This document shows positions 12,057 to 23,137 of a DNA stretch of 64,000 bases, piece after piece. A program made the position numbers and the translations under genes. Origin of the DNA: Diplonema papillatum (taxonomy: Eukaryota; Euglenozoa; Diplonemea; Diplonemida; Diplonemidae); the NCBI GenBank assembly GCA_030068145.1, contig JAPJBO010000062.1:372001-436000 (forward strand). The letters are read 5' to 3'. The notes below the pieces were generated by a model, which saw only the letters and a list, made by a program, of their open reading frames with translations, had not been told where the DNA came from and did not search any database. The stretch's first letter is position 1. Each line of letters opens with the position of its first letter.

Positions 12057-12887
12057 TCACGCGAGTTCGGGGGAGTGGGCCCGGCGCTTGTGGAACGGGC
12101 TCTCGCCCACGTCGGTCTGCCGGACAGACGCGGTGGTCGGGAGGTGGTTGGAAGGGGTCACCTGCTTCCGGGTGTTCAGGGCCGCGTACGCGTACGGGAC
12201 CGTGACGGGCGGGGCGCCCGCGTCCTGGGGCCGGAGCGTGACGGTCGTGCTCGAGATGCTGCTGACCTGCACGGCGACCCACTCCGTGGCTTCCTTCGCG
12301 AGGAACTCGACGACGTCGCCAGACTTGAACCGGAAGCGCTGCTTCGCGGGCGGCGCGTTGTCCGGCAGGTTGATGCCGCGGGACGCGAGCTTTTTCCGGA
12401 CCTGCGCCATCGTCTCGGCCGCTAGGCGGCCCCGCCACGCGTTGAGCAGCTTGAAGTACTTCTCCTTGATCTCCGCGTTGTCCTCGTGGATGTCCATGAA
12501 CTCGGACACATACTCCGGCAGGCGCACCTCCCACGTGCTGCGGACTTCGGGGTTCTTGAACTCCTCCATGGACGTCAAACAGTCGTAGACGTACCAGCCT
12601 TTCAGGACCTCACCTTCGTCTGTGAGCTTCTTCATGACGTTGGCCCAGCCGTCCTTCAGGGCGAAGTACTCCGCCGTGTGCCGGCTTGCGTATTTTTGGA
12701 CCTGCTCGGCATCCTTCCGGACGAAGCTTCGGCAGCCGTTCCGGATGACCGCGAGCACGAACTTCCGGAACTTCGTGCTGGTGGGGATCACGTCGAACGT
12801 AGATCGCCGCATGATGTCAATGTCCGGGATGGTCTGCGCGTTTAAGGGTATATTTGGACTTGGGTTTTCCGACGCGGGACTAGACAT
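12057..12887 (-). CDS. CTD-interacting-domain (CID/RPR)-like protein with C-terminal Tudor-like domain
   Basis: A single frame of 276 codons from ATG 12887. Residues about 35-155 are helical and end in a block (residues 93-155: YVYDCLTSM, then RLPEYVSEFMDIHE and KEKYFKLLNAWRGR) that has the shape of the last helices of a CID, the domain of Pcf11/Nrd1/SCAF proteins that binds phosphorylated RNA polymerase II tails. Residues about 183-245 (FKSGDVVEFLAKEATEWVAV, then VTVPYAYAAL) look like a small beta-barrel of Tudor/SH3 type. Such a protein would act in the nucleus in transcription termination or 3'-end processing. Fold assignments come from pattern reading only. The motif GGAAACACAAAA, the end of Rep-C elsewhere, runs directly into the start codon. 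Confidence 0.75.
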   Translation of the reverse strand: MSSPASENPSPNIPLNAQTIPDIDIMRRSTFDVIPTSTKFRKFVLAVIRNGCRSFVRKDAEQVQKYASRHTAEYFALKDGWANVMKKLTDEGEVLKGWYVYDCLTSMEEFKNPEVRSTWEVRLPEYVSEFMDIHEDNAEIKEKYFKLLNAWRGRLAAETMAQVRKKLASRGINLPDNAPPAKQRFRFKSGDVVEFLAKEATEWVAVQVSSISSTTVTLRPQDAGAPPVTVPYAYAALNTRKQVTPSNHLPTTASVRQTDVGESPFHKRRAHSPELA

Positions 12888-13054
12888 TTTTTTTTTTTGT
12901 GTTTCCGGCGATAATCGCGCAGTCAGCTGCCCGTGACGGCATTCTTTTGGTTGCTGTCAAATAGTTAAAAAGGTTGCTTAGATTCGCTGGTTGGCTCTGC
13001 ATGTAGAGTGCAGTGATGACGGAGCTGGCGGTTTATAAAGTGATGGTGGTAAGG

Positions 13055-14125
13055 TGTCGCGGGGGGTCGTTGTGGTTGGTGCTGGTTTTGTGGGTAAGGT
13101 ATGGGAAAGAAAGATTCTTTTTTGCGGTGGTCTCCGCTGGTCTGGTAGTCCGTGCTACCTCCCTTCTTTTACACTCGTTCTCTTCTCTACTACTCACTAC
13201 TGTACGTACTCTTTCACTCTTTTACTCTCTTTGGCTAGCCAAAACAAAAAGGAACTCCTGCGACCGACACCACGAACACATTCGCAATGAATGTGGCCCT
13301 GGGCCCCCCACGTGCATACATGTTGAGCAGTGTGAACTTGAAATGCAGGTACCACAGGGGTAAGCTTGCATTTGTCATAGGCTAGGGTTATTTGAATACG
13401 TCGTCCGAGGACGATCTCAAAGCGGACGAGGACGGTGATAATAGGCTGGTGATATCCAGCTCCATTCTTCGTTTGTTGCGCTTTCGCGCCGGCTGTCCTG
13501 CCGAAGCAGTCGCTCGAGGGGGCGATCCTGACATGGATGAGGATGAAGTCGAGGTGGCAGGGCTGGTGATATCCAGCTCCATTCTCGAAATGTTGCGCTT
13601 TCGCGCCGCGTGCTTTTTTCCGGGTTTTTTTTAAATGTTGAGCAGGGGTTGCCATGTAGCCCGTATCGGCCTGAGTCAACGCTGTTACTTTGATGGGATG
13701 TTCACCGGGGAAGGGTCCGACCTAACCGTTAGTCAACAGCAACGTCGAAAAGGGGGACGTTGTTGTTGGTGCTGGTTTTGTGGGATGAAGTAGGGGGAAG
13801 AAAATTTCTTTTTGCGGTGGTCTCCGCTGGCCTGGTAGTCCGTGCTACCTCCTTTCTTTTACACTCGTTCTCTTCTCTACTCACTACTGTACGTACTCTT
13901 TCGCTCTTTTTCTCTCTTTGGCTAGCCAAAACAAAAGACTTCTGCGACCGACACCACGAACACATTCGCAATGAATGTGGCCCTGGGCCCCCCACGTGCA
14001 TACATGTTGAGCAGGGGTTGCCATGTAGCCCGTATCGGTCTAAGTCAACGCTGTTACTTTGATGGGATGTTCACCGGGGAAGGGTCCGACCTAACCGTTA
14101 GTCAACAGCAACGTCGAAAAGGGGG
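13055..14125. repeat. Direct duplication of about 300 bp flanking a retroposon fragment
   Basis: 13060-13330 and 13755-14010 share GTTGGTGCTGGTTTTGTGGG through CCCACGTGCATACATGTTGA; 13633-13765 and 13995-14125 share GGGGTTGCCATGTAGCCCG through CAACGTCGAAAAGGGGGA. The retroposon tail at 13352-13630 separates them. Confidence 0.8.
13352..13630 (-). mobile_element. Retroposon tail fragment sharing the RMELDITS segment
   Basis: The minus strand encodes two copies of a short block (ARKRN..RMELDITS) ending in SSDDVFK and a stop, then a 3' flank with CCTATGACAAATGCAAGC. The block and flank match 47202-47030 closely. It may equally be an exon fragment carried by a retroposon. Confidence 0.5.
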
Positions 14126-14248
14126 AGGGGGAAAGAAGATAGAAAATCAGTGGGGTTGGCAAGCTCGTGAGTGGTTGTTTGTAGATCAGTAGGGTGTCGA
14201 GGGGGGTCGGGAGGTTTGGCGCCGCAGCTATGGATCTCTCGCTCTTTT

Positions 14249-14335
14249 GTGTTTCCGACGATCCCGAATGGACGTACAGATTGGTGTCTTTCGACCTTTT
14301 GTGTGCTTGTGAAGTTCAGCTTAGTGCGTGCTTGT
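14249..14335 (-). repeat. Rep-C copy
   Basis: Minus strand: AAGCACGCACTAAGCTGAAC to ATCGTCGGAAACACAAAA. Confidence 0.75.
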
Positions 14336-14371
14336 GGTGATCGGTGGGGTGCCCCCAAGAAGAAGAAAGAA

Positions 14372-14668
14372 GAAAAAGAAAAAGGCCGCTCCTGGTCCAG
14401 GAACGTGACCGCCAACCACAGCCTGCAAAGCTTGAGTCGGAGGCAGCACAGTGCCACAACCCCGTCCGCTCTGCCCTGCGGCTGACCGTCTCGACGAGCT
14501 TGTGTTCAGCGCGAGCGCCAAGCCCCAAGGTGCGCCACGCCTTGATGCTTTAGTTTGGGAATTCGGTAGCCACTTGACCCGTAGGCCCGTGGCTCCTCAG
14601 TACCGCCGAACACGTGAAGCTTGGCTCCCGTGTAGCAGGCTTTCCCTGGTACCGGGGTGCCCAAAAGA
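14372..14668 (-). repeat. Rep-D copy
   Basis: Reverse orientation of the repeat at 7582 and 36018, with the same ends. Confidence 0.8.
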
Positions 14669-14978
14669 AATGTTTTTGTTGTATCGTATCTTCGAGCTTG
14701 ACTTAACTTCTTTTTTTTTTTTTTTTGGAAATCGGCAGTCGCATCGAAGGATAGCCCCCTTGTCACTTTCATCAGTCGCTTTTGAGTTTCCGACACTGAT
14801 TTTGGGTCCTGTGTGTGACTCCTCTCTGAAAAGGGTTAGAGCCTGCGAGCGTTCAACCACGTCAGGCCAGCGGGAGCAAGGACGTTGTCCGAAGACGCCG
14901 ACAGTTGGGGAAACGTGGGTCTACTCCTCGGAACAAAAAAAAAAAGATCGTGATTTACTGCTTTGAGAGAAGCCATAC

Positions 14979-15600
14979 CACGGGGAGGGAACGCTCAACT
15001 CTTCGTCGCTTGGGTGCCGGTTGTTGGTGGCTTTTCGCGGATCTGCTCACGCCGCTACCGGCCACGGTTTCCTGCGTGGACTTTTTGTGTTTCCGACGAT
15101 CCCGAATGGACGTACAGATTGGTGTCTTTCGACCTTTTGTATGCTTGTGGAGTTCAGCTTAGTACGTGCTTTTTTTTTTTGCAAGAATAAGGAAAAGCGG
15201 GGTGATAGCGTTAGCTTTGCTAACGTCTTATTTCCCTTTTGCAGCTGCCGCGCCAAACCTCGCTTCGTTGTACCACATGCGGAGACAGGAGAAAGAGAGA
15301 CACAATTAGAGACAGAGAGGGTTTGGAGGAGGACGCTGGCGTGCGTCGGGGCCAGTGAGAAGCACCGGCCACCTTGCTAGATAAATCCTGCCACCGCGGA
15401 AAAGGAGCCCTTTCATTCGCTGGGGGTCAGCACTGTGCCTTCACGCGGAAGGAAACAGTAGACTTTTTCAAACCCACTTCGTTCACACACAAAGAAAAGT
15501 ATACCGTGGCGGGCCGTTTTGCTCGTTGGGGCTGGAGAGCGTCTTTGTCGTGAGTTCTATTCCGTGATTCGAATCTATCCAACTTGTCTTGCAATTCGTT
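14979..15600 (-). CDS. Two candidate internal exons of a basic nuclear-type protein
   Basis: Exon a (15600-15505, 96 nt) follows the acceptor CCCACACAG and encodes 32 residues (NELQDKLDRFESRNRTHDKD and on) up to a GTATAC donor. Exon b (15071-14979, 93 nt) follows CCACGCAG and encodes 31 residues with a PAPKRRRVE nuclear-localisation-like patch, up to a GTATGG donor. Both are phase 0, so they join in frame. Exon b sits right behind the A-rich end of a Rep-C repeat. They may continue the gene that starts at 17693, but the linking exons were not found and no stop-bearing last exon was identified. Confidence 0.35.
15082..15172 (-). repeat. Rep-C copy in front of a candidate exon
   Basis: Minus strand: AAGCACGTACTAAGCTGAAC to GTCGGAAACACAAAAAG, then CCACGCAG, the acceptor of the exon at 15071. 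Confidence 0.75.
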
Positions 15601-17022
15601 CTGTGTGGGAAAGTCGGCTTTGACGATCGAAAGCACCGCCAAGCAACGGCGCGAATGTCCCCACACGTGATATTGCTGCGCCCTCGGGTCTTGATACCCT
15701 CCTCCTCGTGCATGTAGAAATAACCACGGAGGTTGACCAGGCCCTCATGCCGCCTTGGCACAATCGTTTGCCAAATTTGCTACCAAACCACGTCCAGAAT
15801 GTGGGCTCAGGGTAGTGCGGTCAACGAAAACTCTAGTTTCCCTTTTCTACTTTCTCCTACTTTCGCGGTGTACGGTTTTCCTTTCCGTCGTCAGCAATCA
15901 GTTGTACGAGTCTATGACAGGTGAGCGCCACCTGTCCTAGCGAGCTCTCGGATCGCTGTTGTATGGAATGGCTGATTGCACACTTAAGCGAGGCTCATGA
16001 TCAGAAGGTCCTACTTGGGCGGTTCAGTTTCCTCACACATTGCATGCAGTGGCTTATATATGGGTCTGGTGTTCGGACCAAGTCCGAGCAACCAGTAGTA
16101 GTAGTAGTATGTGTCGTCTGCCGAAGCAGCCGGAGACAGCAGGCGCAGGGAGCAGGTCTTGCTTTACTTCTCTCTTCTTCATGGAGACCCGCCCCCGGCA
16201 ATCCCGACTGTCCAATCACTGTCGAGAAAGGTGCGCCTATAGTGATGAGGTGGTTGACCAGGCCCCCACGAAGCCTTGTACACATCACGGCTACAACACG
16301 AGGATGCAGCCCTGCTCAGGTGTGCACTCAGCCGTCAGGCCATTGGCTGCCGACCGGTCGATTTGCCACTTTTGTGTCCCTCTATTCGCCAGGCGGTGCT
16401 GTCAGCACTTGTTCCGCGTCGCATCAAGTACATGATGCTGGCAGTTGGAGGATCGGCGACCGCGACTCAATTAAGGCGCGGTCAACAGTGTCGCCACGTG
16501 AAGGCCCCCATGACACCTAACCGAGCAACCAAAAAAAAAAGCACAGAATGATGCGACGAGTACTACATTACAACAGTCCTTACTGCACCTTTGGATCATC
16601 GTTGAAGTGCAACCTAAAGCCTCAATTTTGGAACCTGTGACTGGCAATAGCTTGAAAAAAATTCCGCGCCTGCGGCGCTGGTATTTTTGGCTTGTGTATT
16701 GTTTCATGACGTGTTGCCAAGAATGCGAAGACCGTGGCTGTCCAAGTTGTCGAAGTGTTACCGCCAAACGTTCTTGAATGATCCCGGCACACTGCTACAG
16801 TACCCCAACACTCGCCTTCTTCGCATGGCTCTCTTGCTTCCGAAGGGCAGTCTGTGGTGGACAGTAGTGACAACCACCCCTGTCGGATACATAAACGTGC
16901 AGTTGTGCCGCAACTGGGATTTTAGTAACTCCGAGCAACTTATGGACAGTTACGTGGGAGGAATTTGTATAAGGCTCTGATAGCATGTGTGAAAAAAAAA
17001 AAAAAAAAAACAGAAAGCGCAC
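15601..17022. other. Probable intronic or intergenic stretch
   Basis: Includes a short (AGT)n relative at 16090-16110. No convincing exon between 17022 and 15600. Confidence 0.4.
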
Positions 17023-17693
17023 CTTTTCCCTGATCATGCTCAGCTGCTGATCTTTCGACAAGCGCACCCCAGGAAAGGTTGGAGCGGAACCTTCGAGCTT
17101 CACTCTCGCAGGTGCAGAGTACTGCGGCGACACGTGGTCAAACGTCGGGGGCGTACCTGTCCCTTGCTGTGCGGCGTGGGTTGAAAACAAATGAGGACGT
17201 GCTGCAGGCAAGTCAAGGGAAAGCGTGACAGAGAGTCTGAGAGAGAGACATAAAACAAGTCAAAGGGTGCGGGCCTCCACCGTCAGGTGGGCCAGGCTAG
17301 ATCCCTGGTGATCCCCTGCTTTTGGCTTTGTCGGTTCTCCCGACTCCCCAATTCGTGGTCAGCACAAACTCAAGAGGTCTAGTCAACTATTCCCTGCAGT
17401 ATTGGCATACTTTCAAGAAAACAACGCTAGTGAAAACAACACACCATAATGTGGTTGATGAGGTCGTGGCCCGCCGAGAGCAGCGACTGGCCCGACGGCA
17501 GCGGCCGGTTGAGGCGCTCGGGTTCCTTCCGCTCCGCTTTCGGCCGCGTCACTGGGACCGCGACCACGTCGGAGTCTGCGTCGGAGTCGTCATCTGAGGA
17601 CACTTCCTCATACATGATCGTCGGCTTTCGCGTCCCCGGCGCGAAAAAGCCCCCAGGCGGCCGCAGCACGCCGGTGGCAGGACCTTGCATCAT
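17023..17693 (-). CDS. Candidate 5' exons of an unrecognised basic/acidic protein
   Basis: Exon 1 begins at a double ATG (17693), just after a GCGCAG that could be a trans-splice acceptor. It encodes about 83 residues with an acidic Ser/Asp patch (VSSDDDSDADSD) and a Lys/Arg/Pro stretch, and meets a GTGTGT donor at 17445. A second coding-like block lies at 17201-17023 (RPHLFSTHAAQQ, then PTFPGVRLSKDQQLSMIREK), between a CTGCAG acceptor and a GTGCGC donor. With these exact sites the reading phases do not agree. An acceptor in the upstream CT-rich run, or a different donor, is needed, so the join is unresolved. The coding look, consistent strand and neighbouring exons at 15600-14979 support a real gene; the function is unknown. 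Confidence 0.45.
17325..17420 (+). repeat. Rep-E, 3' half
   Basis: GGCTTTGTCGGTTCTCCCGA to TCAACTATTCCCTGCAG; close to the 23897 copy. Confidence 0.75.
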
Positions 17694-18051
17694 CCTGCGC
17701 TACACACACGCACGCACACACACACACTGACACTCACGCTCTATCACACACACACACTCTCTCTCTCTCCCTCACTCTATTCTACCCCTCTGCCCGCTGT
17801 TTACCCCCCCGTCACACACGAAAGGATTCTCGGCGTGCAGGGTACAAGCCCCACCCCCTATCCTCCCCTCCCAGGTGTTCGCTCGGCGAACCGTGCGATG
17901 AGGCGGCCTCTTGATCAACGGGCAAGCGGTCCCTTCTTGCCCTTTTAGCCCACCACCGCCCCCGCCTTTTTTCGTGCTGTTTCCATTACCTCCGGTAAGG
18001 GGTGGTGTCGTGCGAAGACACGGGTTGGGGAGTAGTGATGCAGATCGGTGT

Positions 18052-18170
18052 AATGCCCTTATATCCCACTCAAAACAAATTTGTGCCCTTATATCCCACT
18101 TCAAACAAATTTTGTGCCCTTATATCCCAAACTGGGATATAAGGGCACAAATTTGTTTTGACAAATTTGA
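18052..18170. repeat. Hairpin array of the GCCCTTATATCCCA unit
   Basis: Three direct units (TGCCCTTATATCCCACTT and on, about 31 bp) followed at once by an inverted unit (TGGGATATAAGGGCAC). Bounded by a GATGCAGATCGG segment shared with the array at 20036. Confidence 0.85.
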
Positions 18171-18193
18171 ATCGAGGAAAATGCTGGAAAACT

Positions 18194-18273
18194 TGCCGAG
18201 GAGGGGCTTGAACCCCCGACCACTCACCTTGAAACCCAAGGGTGGTTGGCTCGACCATCCGGATACCTACGGC
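18194..18273 (-). pseudogene. tRNA-like sequence
   Basis: On the minus strand it reads GCCGTAGG at the 5' end, CCTCGGC at the 3' end (pairing with one bulged T), a D-arm-like GGATGGTCGAGCC, and a T-arm with GGGGTTCAAGCCCC. A TTTT follows. The middle folds as one long hairpin and not as a normal anticodon arm, and I cannot assign an anticodon. It is either a decayed tRNA gene or a tRNA-derived repeat. Confidence 0.3.
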
Positions 18274-18279
18274 GAAAAA

Positions 18280-19516
18280 AAAAAAACTATTCGTCCAGCC
18301 GGACGCTGGACTCCTGTTGCTGTTGCTATTGCCACTGCATGCGTCCACGCTGACATTGGCAGTGACATGGAGAAATTACGTGTCGCGAGTTGACGCCCAC
18401 GCCTGGCACGGCGAGCCAAAGCCGAAATCGAACCCGAACCCAGAAGTTCTGAGGAGTGATGGTGGCAGAACCGAACCCGAAACCGAACCTCAACCCGAAA
18501 CCGAACCAGTGCCCGATAGCCTCGGATAGGAAACCAAACTCGGAACTGAACCCAGATTACAAGACAGATGGCCAGAACCGCGGAGGACGGTGGGCTTACA
18601 ACCCAAGGTGGCGACACAGTCGGACACTGTTGCCGACAGACGGAATCTGCAGCTCACGCAAGAATGGCTGATTCCTTCCTAAAGTCATCAACTGTCGTTG
18701 TGCCCACGCCTGCACCGCAACTGGTTGCACACACACCGGTTGCACGACGGTGGACACAGCTTCCTTCACTGCAGGCTTCACTGCGTAAGTGAAATCAGCT
18801 GTGACTGTGGCTGACTCGCAGCCGCGTGACAGCGGCGCCTTCCCTCCACTGAGCCAGTAGTCCCGGTCCTGCTGCTATTCCTTGCTGCAGCTGCTGCTCC
18901 ATTGTCCAGAGGTAACTCTCTCCACTCCAAGCACTCGGAGTCGGACAGCTATAGCGATACCCTGTGTTCTGGTCCCCGAATCTGGAGGTGAATCCTGCAG
19001 ACGTGCGGTGGGTGTGCAGTTTACGGCTGCCGCGACACTGTCCGGTCACTCAGTGACTGACACTGTGACAGTCACAGTGTGACACAGCCTCAACAAGGAC
19101 AGTGGAGAATGACCGTGGTCACTGGTATGTCAGGCCAAGAAACGGATCATGAGTCTGATGAGATCAGTTGTCTCGCCTGACTCTCGGCTGTAGCATCTGG
19201 CCAGCTACTACAGTTCTGTCACCGCGAATAGCCCCGAACGTCAGCGTGGCACGCCGTGACACGCCGCACGGTCAGACGGTGCAGCCAGGCACCTGGCTCT
19301 GATGCGGTTCTCTTGAGTACTTGCTTGAGCCTCCCAAGTTGAGGCACCCGATCGGGGATCGAGTGTGGCCGCGGTGGCCAGCTTGAAGTTGTGAAACGGT
19401 GCAACCAGTCGCTCTGAGGCACCCAGAACGTCTTGAGACGTCTCGGGTGGGGCACTGAAGCCAGCTTTATGCCTATGGACAAGGAAACACCAAAAACGAA
19501 TGGAACGGGCTGGACT
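18280..19516. other. Gene-free stretch
   Basis: 18420-18560 is a loose run of GAACCCGAACC/GAAACCGAACC units. No gene seen. Confidence 0.5.
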
Positions 19517-19946
19517 GGGTCAAAAATTTTGGTCAAATTTTAGGGGTCCAAATTTTTGGGGTCGAAAATTTTGGTCCAAATCTTTGGTCGAAATTCTTGG
19601 GGTCCAATTTTTGGGGTCGAAATTTTGGGTCCAAAAATTTTGGTCGAAATTTTTGGTCGAAATTTTGGGTCCAAATTTTTGGTCAAAATTTTTGGGGTCC
19701 AATTTTTGGGGTCGAAATTTTGGGTCCAAAATTTTTGGTCGAATTTTTGGGTCCAAAATTTTTGGTCGAAATTTTGGGTCCAAATTTTTGGTCGAAATTT
19801 TTGGGGTCCAAATTTTTGGTCCAATTTTTTGGCATCGAAATTTTTGGTCGAGATTTTTGGTCGAATTTTTTGGGTCCAGATTTTTGGTCAAAATCTAGTT
19901 GGGCAAAATGTTGGGGCAAAATTTGGTCGAAAATTTTGCCCTCGAA
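19517..19946. repeat. Minisatellite of GGTCCAAATTTTTGG / GGTCGAAATTTTGG units
   Basis: About 430 bp of alternating 14-16 bp units. All six frames stay partly open because of the composition, so the repetitive open frames here are not genes. Confidence 0.9.
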
Positions 19947-20035
19947 TTTTTGGACGTTGTGGCCGAGTCAAAGCACGCACGCCACCGGCATCACAGGTGT
20001 CCGGTTCGGTTCCCTCAAAAGACTTTTTACACGAC

Positions 20036-20210
20036 CAAACAAATTTTGTGCCCTTATATCCCACTTCAAACAAATTTTGTGCCCTTATATCCCAGATTGG
20101 GATATAAGGGCACAAAATTTGTTTGAAGTGGGATATAAGGGCACAAAATTTGTTTGAAGTGGGATATAAGGGCACAAATTTGTTTGGGGTGGGATATAAG
20201 GGAAATTTAC
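20036..20210. repeat. Larger hairpin array of the GCCCTTATATCCCA unit
   Basis: Two direct units meet three inverted units (TTTGAAGTGGGATATAAGGG), making a perfect-looking hairpin of about 60 bp per arm with no spacer. Confidence 0.85.
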
Positions 20211-22008
20211 CGATGCAGATCTGTCCTTCATCTCGGGATCGCCAACGTAAGCATACGTATCTCGCATCACTGGGTTGGGAGGTGGTTTCCAAAGCGTGGG
20301 GTTGGTCTTCATCCCTTGAACATGCAGCGAGACCAAAGGACCGTCAGGCCATGCTTTCACACCGAGGATCGGTACTGAAGATGTGTCGAGCAAGCTTTTA
20401 CCCTTATGCTCTACGCAAGATTTTCTGAGCGCCGCACCCCAGCGCTACTCTGGCAGTTCGGCCACGGTCTATGTGGGTCACTCTAGCCGCGCTTTGTCGT
20501 GGTCCAGCCAACGTGAGGGGGGGGTTGCAATCATTGCGTGCTCGGCGGAGTCTAGCCTGAGGGTGCGCCCGAGACGTAAACTATCGGTGATGGGCTGCAA
20601 CCAAAAACGCGTGCAAGTGCACATTCGAAAAGCGGGGGCCCAAGGCTTTGATTCTGCTGGACTCCACCCACTGTGTGGCAAGTTTCAACCAGAGGCATTT
20701 TCGGTTCATCAGAACGAGCACCGTCGCCTGTCGTGCGTTTCCATCGATAATTCGAGTTTGAGTCGGGCGGCGGGAGACGACATCGCCGTGCCGTTACGCC
20801 CGTCCTGTTCCTGTCACCGCTGCGAGATAACCGCGCCGTCGACGATGCAGAGTATCGCCCAGATTCTTTGCATTCTAACCCAAACCACTGCTGCCCATCA
20901 CAGTCCATCACGTTCGGTATGTGCGAAGAGGTGGTCAGCTGAGTTCTAACTTAAACCCCACGTTCCACAACAGTCTATCAGGTCCGTCTCCAACTCCTGG
21001 AGCTGCGTTTACTTGCCAGCCGTACGTACCACGATAGCACACGGTCCATCAGGAGGGCATAAAATTACGCTAACCAGCAGGCTCAGCCAAAATGAATGAG
21101 GCCGCGTACAAGACACGAGCACAAACGGGTGGCGATGTCTTTGCTACGATACGTCGTCTAGCGCCTTCAACAACGGGTGGTGATGCGATGCCTTATTTTC
21201 TTTAGACCGAACTTCGTCATGAGAAGCGAAAAAAGTGCTGAAAAAATGAGAGCCCAGCATGATTTGCTGTGACGGGTTTGCGGGACCCGCTCGCAATACG
21301 GCAAGGGGGGATAGAGAGGCTAGGCGATGGCCACTCGGTGCTTTCAGCCGATACTTGGGCCAGAGAAAGACCGAATGCGTAAAACGAAAGACGAGGATGG
21401 CTAACGACCGCCTTTCCTGGGCGCACGCAGGCACGGTCTAGCCGGCTCCTTCCTTTCAAGTCAACAGAGGACATGTGCACCAGGCCACGCAAGTTGCGTG
21501 TACGCGTCACGCAGGATTGGATGCGTGCAGTGCAAACAAAGTCCAACAGACAGAATGATTCCAGGTTCAGAATGCTTGCTTTGTCTGCCTTCGTCAGGTC
21601 AGACCACCTCTCGCGTACGAACGCGTACAGCGCGAAGGTTTGCTCCCTCCGCTAGCTAATATACACTGTCATGCAGACTACATTGAAGGCCAATTGCAAG
21701 GAACCGTGGGTGGCTCCCCAAACAGCTCGCGTTTTCTTTCGGCCGTTGAACTGCACGCGTCCAGAGCTGGAACGGATTTTCATAGAATTGCTTGCAGGGT
21801 ATGAATGGCCAATGGGTGGAAGCGTCTGAAGCACGGTACGATCGAGGAGGAAGCCACCTGGTGACTGTAATCCAGGGCAGCCCACCGCCCCTGCAGATAT
21901 TCTGCATTCTTACCTCAAACTATCACGGCTACACCATGGTCTGTCAGGAGGGGCTGGACAGGCTCATCCCGGTCCATTCGAGCGAGAACTGAGGCAGTCG
22001 TCCGTTCG
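20211..22008. other. Gene-free stretch
   Basis: Carries scattered GTCTATCAGG/GTCCATCAGG segments near 20970, 21050 and 21940 that may be decayed SWIM-MITE ends. No gene seen. Confidence 0.5.
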
Positions 22009-22698
22009 TCAGTCGTCCCAGTCGGCGTCGGGCGTGAACATCCCCCGGAAGCCGGCGACCCTGCCGTTGGACGCGGCTTTGAGACGCTTAGCCTTCGCCC
22101 GGCTCGCGTCCTCCTCCGCCTGCCTCGCGACGGCCTCCGCCGCCGCCCGCTGCTTTTGCGCCGCCAGCGCGGCCCGGGCGGCGGCGCCGGTCTTCGGCGC
22201 GGCCTTGCGCGCAGGCTTCCGAGCGGGCTTCGCCTTCCTCTCCCGCCCCGCCGCAGCAGCTGCCTCCGGCGGCGGAACGACAGGTTCGAGCTGCCAACCG
22301 ACCGGCCGGGCTGCGGCGGCGGCGCCGGCGTCTTCGGAGCCGGAGGAGTCGTCGTTTCCCGCGTCGTCGATGTCGGCGAACGACAGCGTGCCCGTCGCCT
22401 CGCCGCTGGCCACCAGCCGCTGCTGGGCCAGCAGCGCCCTGCCGGCTTCCCCCAGGGCCGCCATGAGCCCGTTCACCTCGCCTCGGAGCTCGAGTTCCAG
22501 CTGCCCGTCCGCGATTTCTTCTTCACCATCCGCAAGCGGTCCACCGGACGCCGGTTCTTCCCGTTGTTGTTGTTGTTGTTGTTGCTGCGGTTGCTGTTCG
22601 GGCGCCTGAGGCGCCGCCTTCTTCTTCCGCACGACAACCCGCCTCTTGACGAGCTTCCTCCGTACGGTCGACACCGGCGTCTGGTTCGCGCCGGTCAT
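22009..22698 (-). CDS. Basic, Ala/Lys-rich low-complexity protein, function unknown
   Basis: A frame of 229 codons from ATG 22698, preceded by GGGTCAG that could be a trans-splice acceptor. The open frame extends further upstream, but that part overlaps a dispersed repeat also seen near 14835, so I chose this ATG. Order of regions: a basic start (VRRKLVKRRVVVRKKK), a polyglutamine run, an acidic-amphipathic middle (LELELRGEVNGLMAALGEAG), an acidic Ser/Asp patch, and an Ala/Lys/Arg-rich coiled tail ending in FRGMFTPDADWDD. The composition resembles nucleolar or chromatin-associated proteins. No family recognised. Confidence 0.6.
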   Translation of the reverse strand: MTGANQTPVSTVRRKLVKRRVVVRKKKAAPQAPEQQPQQQQQQQQREEPASGGPLADGEEEIADGQLELELRGEVNGLMAALGEAGRALLAQQRLVASGEATGTLSFADIDDAGNDDSSGSEDAGAAAAARPVGWQLEPVVPPPEAAAAAGRERKAKPARKPARKAAPKTGAAARAALAAQKQRAAAEAVARQAEEDASRAKAKRLKAASNGRVAGFRGMFTPDADWDD

Positions 22699-23137
22699 TC
22701 TGACCCCCGACGAACTTCCGGCTCGACGCTCTGCGCCGCCCCTTCCGAGTACGGTTGAGGTAGGCGGAAACTGTTGGGCTGATGCCGCTGGTCTCTTTGT
22801 GTGCCCCTTTTTCTTCTTCTTCGGTGGGGGCGGGGCCTGTCTTTGAAGTACGTCGGGTTTCCGCGTCTTCGGACAACGTCCTTGCTCCCGCTGGCCTGAC
22901 GTGGTTAAACGCTCGCAGGCTCTTGTCAGACACTGCGATCTTCGACTACCCGTCTTGAAACACGGCGACCAAGGAGTCGAACACGTGTGCAAGGCTTAGG
23001 GCGTCAAACCCACAAGCCGCACTGAAAGGGCGGGTAGTTAGAGGGGAGCTGACCTCTCCTTCTACCTAGTTTGTCACAAAGGGGGCGGGTCCTTTGAAAG
23101 TCGTTTCCTCATTCCATTCAGAATTGAAATCTTTGGT

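Noticed and set aside
18194-18273. Functional tRNA gene
   Set aside because: Acceptor and T-arm are present, but there is a bulge and no proper anticodon arm, so it is listed only as tRNA-like.
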